Below, piece by piece: positions 61,623-64,000 of a stretch of DNA of 64,000 bases. Numbering within the stretch: the first letter of the stretch is position 1; every line of letters begins with the position of its first letter. The stretch covers positions 1 to 64,000 of the forward strand of contig JAFZLD010000016.1 of the NCBI GenBank assembly GCA_017553505.1. The letters are read 5' to 3'. Source of the stretch: Lachnospiraceae bacterium (GTDB lineage: Bacteria; Bacillota; Clostridia; Lachnospirales; Lachnospiraceae). The translations under genes were made by a program, and so were the position numbers. The notes beneath the pieces were generated by a model. That model worked only from the letters and a program-made list of their open reading frames with translations, ran no database searches and was not told where the DNA came from.

Positions 61623-62432
61623 TTAGGGAGCAGTCGATTCCTCTCCGGATTCTTCCGGTTGATTATCGACGGGCATGTCAGGCGAATCTTCTTCTTTTTC
61701 AAAAGAAGTTCTCTTCGTGGACTCGTCGTAATTCTCCATGCGAAGTGTTCCCTTCATTCCTTCAAGTTTCGAAAGAATGGCATTTAAATTCATAATCTTA
61801 ATGTCTAAGTCTTTTTCTTTGCCCAGCTTAATGGTAATGTCGCCTTTGTAAAGCGTGACCTCGTCAAAGCCCGAAAAATAAATCTTCTCGGCATCAACTT
61901 CGTACTTCTCCATAAGCTTGGTTATGTTTAATACCTTCAGGAAAAGGTCCTCGTCCTTGGCCGGAAGCTTCTCGTGAAGTACCACATAATCAAAATCAAT
62001 TCCCACAACCTCGGGTATTCCGTCGGTTCTCTCTTCCGAAGCCTCCACCACAATACCGTCTTTGTCAAAATAAATATACCTACCGAGATACTCTACATAT
62101 CCCGCAAGCGCCTTTTCATAAACGGTAATCTTGACAGAATCTTTGGAAAGAATCTTAACGTTGATGGTCTCGACAAAAGGAATGTCGGTGACTTCTTTGT
62201 TCTTGTACTTGTGGGAAAGATACAAGGAATTGTCACCGTAGTCTCCTGTCATTATGAGTTCTTTGATTTCATCGTCGGTATAGTGAACGTTGCCCTCCAC
62301 GTATACATTGACGACTCTATATGTCTCTAAAAGATACTTGTAGGTGAAATACCCTGCAAGAGAAAGAACTGCAAATACAAATAAAACTATCAGTATCGGC
62401 GAGACTCTTTTACGATTCTTAGCTTTCTTCAT
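61623..62432 (-). CDS. ftsQ: Cell division protein FtsQ/DivIB
   Basis: A 269-residue bitopic division protein. A basic cytoplasmic end leads to one membrane helix (about 12-32), then the POTRA domain (YRVVNVYVEGNVHYTDDEIKEL), the beta domain (VKILSKDSVKITVYEKALAGYVE) and a C-terminal acidic, Pro-rich tail ending in EESGEEST. This is the DivIB layout of Gram-positives. Its start overlaps the ftsW end by 14 bases, behind AGGAAGAG. It links FtsL/FtsB to the SEDS synthase. Low sequence conservation is normal for the family. Confidence 0.9.
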   Translation of the reverse strand: MKKAKNRKRVSPILIVLFVFAVLSLAGYFTYKYLLETYRVVNVYVEGNVHYTDDEIKELIMTGDYGDNSLYLSHKYKNKEVTDIPFVETINVKILSKDSVKITVYEKALAGYVEYLGRYIYFDKDGIVVEASEERTDGIPEVVGIDFDYVVLHEKLPAKDEDLFLKVLNITKLMEKYEVDAEKIYFSGFDEVTLYKGDITIKLGKEKDLDIKIMNLNAILSKLEGMKGTLRMENYDESTKRTSFEKEEDSPDMPVDNQPEESGEESTAP

Positions 62433-63627
62433 GAGTCTCTTCCTCTTTCATGCGTCGTTTCTTCTTAACGGGAGGTGCATCTTTAAAGTCGCAGTCTCTC
62501 GCAATGCGCATTACTATGCCCATTTCCGCCAAAAGAAAGATTACACTGGAGCCGCCGTAGCTTATGAAAGGAAGCGCAATACCGGTATTGGGAATGGTAT
62601 TGGTAACAACGGCTATATTAAGTATAACCTGCATCGCAATATGTGTGAAAACACCGCATAAAAGCAGGTTCTCGTAAGTATTCGTAATGTGTGATGAAAT
62701 ATCTCTTATGCGCCAAAGCATAAGTATAAACATAACAATAATCGCAAGGCCGCCGAAAAGTCCGAGTTCCTCACATATAATCGAAAAAATCATATCGTTA
62801 TGAGCTTCGGGAAGGAAGCCTAACTTCTGCATACTCTTGCCGAGTCCCTTACCCCAGATACCGCCGGAACCTATGCCGTAAAGTGACTGGATAGGCTGAA
62901 AGCCCTTACCGTCCGCATAAGCCTCGGGATTAAGCCATGCAAGTACACGCTCTCCTCTGAATCCAAGGTGGAGCTTGTCGGGGAACTTTACAAGCGCTAT
63001 AAAAGCAATCACACCGATTATAGCCACTCCGACAAGAATAATATAGGGTCTTAAATTCTTCTTCTCAGAAAGAGTAATCATCATAAAAGCGATACCGCCC
63101 ACAATAAATGCGGAACTGAAGTTATCCGTAAGAAAATAGATAACACCGCTTAAAAGGGCTGCCGGAGCCAGTGTGACAAGGATTCCGCTCCAGGAACGAC
63201 GGCTGTTTGGAGTCATCCTGTCGATAAGCGTTGCGGATGTAATAATAACACCGATCTTGGCAATTTCCGCAGGCTGAATTGACAATCCGAAAATGTATAT
63301 CCATCTTCTGGCACCGTGGGATTCGTGACCAAGTCCCGTAAGTACCAGGAATAATGAAGCCAAAGAAACAAAATAAATAAGCGGAGCCAGCTTCTTGTAA
63401 AGCTCCGTAGGGATAAAGCTTACAACAGTCATAACCGCAAGTCCGAGTACGACCGCTATCGCCTGCTTCCTAAGGAAATACAGCCCGTCTCCGTCATAAT
63501 TAAGGGATGACACATAAGAGCTTGTGGAATAAATCATTACAAGCCCGAATCCAAGCAAAAAGAGCACGATAAATAAAAGCAGATAGTCAAAGTATCTTCT
63601 GTTCTTTACCTGTCTTTTGTCTCCCAT
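62419..63627 (-). CDS. ftsW: SEDS-family lipid II polymerase FtsW
   Basis: A 402-residue SEDS protein with about ten helices. FGLVMIYSTSSYVSS at the start, FGLSIQPAEIAKIGVIITSA, the catalytic-loop YGIGSGGIWGKGLGKSMQKLGFLPEAHNDMIFSIICEELGLFGG and LPFISYGGSSVIFLLAEMGI are all conserved. It makes septal glycan with a class B PBP. It differs from RodA by gene context in the division cluster; the sequence alone would leave some doubt. A long basic/acidic tail (KKKRRMKEEETHEE) ends the chain and overlaps ftsQ. Confidence 0.93.
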   Translation of the reverse strand: MGDKRQVKNRRYFDYLLLFIVLFLLGFGLVMIYSTSSYVSSLNYDGDGLYFLRKQAIAVVLGLAVMTVVSFIPTELYKKLAPLIYFVSLASLFLVLTGLGHESHGARRWIYIFGLSIQPAEIAKIGVIITSATLIDRMTPNSRRSWSGILVTLAPAALLSGVIYFLTDNFSSAFIVGGIAFMMITLSEKKNLRPYIILVGVAIIGVIAFIALVKFPDKLHLGFRGERVLAWLNPEAYADGKGFQPIQSLYGIGSGGIWGKGLGKSMQKLGFLPEAHNDMIFSIICEELGLFGGLAIIVMFILMLWRIRDISSHITNTYENLLLCGVFTHIAMQVILNIAVVTNTIPNTGIALPFISYGGSSVIFLLAEMGIVMRIARDCDFKDAPPVKKKRRMKEEETHEES

Positions 63628-63655
63628 GTTCCGAAAATCTCCCGTGTATCAAAAA

Positions 63656-64000
63656 TTAAAATGTTATCGTAGGAATAAATAATAACGATACTGCACAAAG
63701 TACAGCGGTTACGGTTGCAAATACCGCAACAACCTTAGCCTCGGTCCAGCCGCCGAGTTCAAAATGATGATGAATAGGTGTCATTCTGAAAATTCTCTTG
63801 CCGTGAGTAAGCTTAAAGTATGTCACCTGAATAATAACGCTTAATACTTCCACAAAATAAATCAATGCAAAAATCGGCAGATACAACTGCAAATGAAGCT
63901 TAATCGCAAGTCCTGCCACAAGTGCACCGAGTGCAAGCGAACCGGTATCTCCCATGAATACCATAGCCTTGTTGACATTGAACATAAGAAAGCCCAATAA
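63656..64000 (-). CDS. mraY: MraY, phospho-MurNAc-pentapeptide transferase, 3' part only
   Basis: The last 114 codons of mraY; the 5' part is beyond the window. The piece holds the metal- and substrate-binding segments [20 protein letters not shown] and [15 protein letters not shown], which are diagnostic, plus two or three membrane helices. MraY joins phospho-MurNAc-pentapeptide to undecaprenyl phosphate to make lipid I. It lies 28 bases upstream of ftsW; in most dcw clusters murD comes next. Confidence 0.96.
   Translation of the reverse strand, partial: LLGFLMFNVNKAMVFMGDTGSLALGALVAGLAIKLHLQLYLPIFALIYFVEVLSVIIQVTYFKLTHGKRIFRMTPIHHHFELGGWTEAKVVAVFATVTAVLCAVSLLFIPTITF

Overview
The window looks like a chromosomal segment from an anaerobic, low-to-moderate GC Bacillota of the Lachnospiraceae/Clostridia type. 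The grounds are the sodium-pumping biotin decarboxylase cluster, the very long 2-hydroxyacyl-CoA dehydratase activase, a single-chain GlyRS, RecO/Era and ScpA/ScpB pairs, an M16C peptidase, DUF3842- and DUF5688-like proteins, strong AGGAGG ribosome binding sites, several TTG starts, and short hairpin plus U-run terminators. All but two protein genes lie on the minus strand; the exceptions are the dehydratase activase (20082-24311) and an alpha-galactosidase (57150-59012). No CRISPR array, prophage, insertion sequence or rRNA was seen, one tRNA gene (Arg, CCG) was found, and no gene-free stretch exceeds 300 bases.

Layout, high coordinates of the left part to low. 1-3300: sodium-translocating acyl-CoA decarboxylase operon (carboxyltransferase, gamma subunit, biotin carrier, beta subunit cut by the window edge). 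3493-6572: rpsU, a CmpB-like membrane protein, a metallophosphoesterase, scpA and scpB. 6716-12477: glyS-alaS, then ptsI. 12596-19852: a six-gene unit (rhomboid-like protein, sigma-like protein, M16C peptidase, DUF4349 lipoprotein, era, recO). 20082-24311: activase, followed by three hairpins. 24515-28762: MBOAT, DHHW and CapA-like genes, probably for modification of a surface polymer.

28922-36411: an apparent eight-gene operon (udk, tdk, membrane serine protease, rluF-like, ligA, metA, DUF3842, ECF S component). 36568-41627: a lipoprotein, a small protein, a tocopherol-cyclase-like protein, an MFS exporter and an Asp/Glu racemase. 41880-44830: gdhA, and a tRNA-Arg gene apparently co-transcribed with an SH3-domain membrane protein. 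44911-48907: a YqeG-AroE fusion, aroK, aroQ, efp and a DUF5688-like gene. 48993-54431: a small orphan gene and an oppABCDF-type transporter. 54546-57000: nrdR and a cassette of three small membrane proteins plus an MFS protein. 59071-64000: mraY (partial), ftsW, ftsQ, a divergent murD and ftsZ.

The genes are mostly housekeeping: translation, cell division, chromosome segregation, shikimate, nitrogen and nucleotide metabolism, and sodium bioenergetics. The parts that standard families do not explain well are a sigma-factor-like protein without region 4 beside a catalytically dead rhomboid-like protein, the four-gene membrane cassette, a tRNA-mRNA dicistron, a HAD-AroE fusion, a homoserine acyltransferase with Asp at its specificity position, a cyclase-like protein in an anaerobe, and a strand-biased octamer spread over the window. 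All coordinates and motifs were read by eye; family names come from recognition of motifs, not from database searches.
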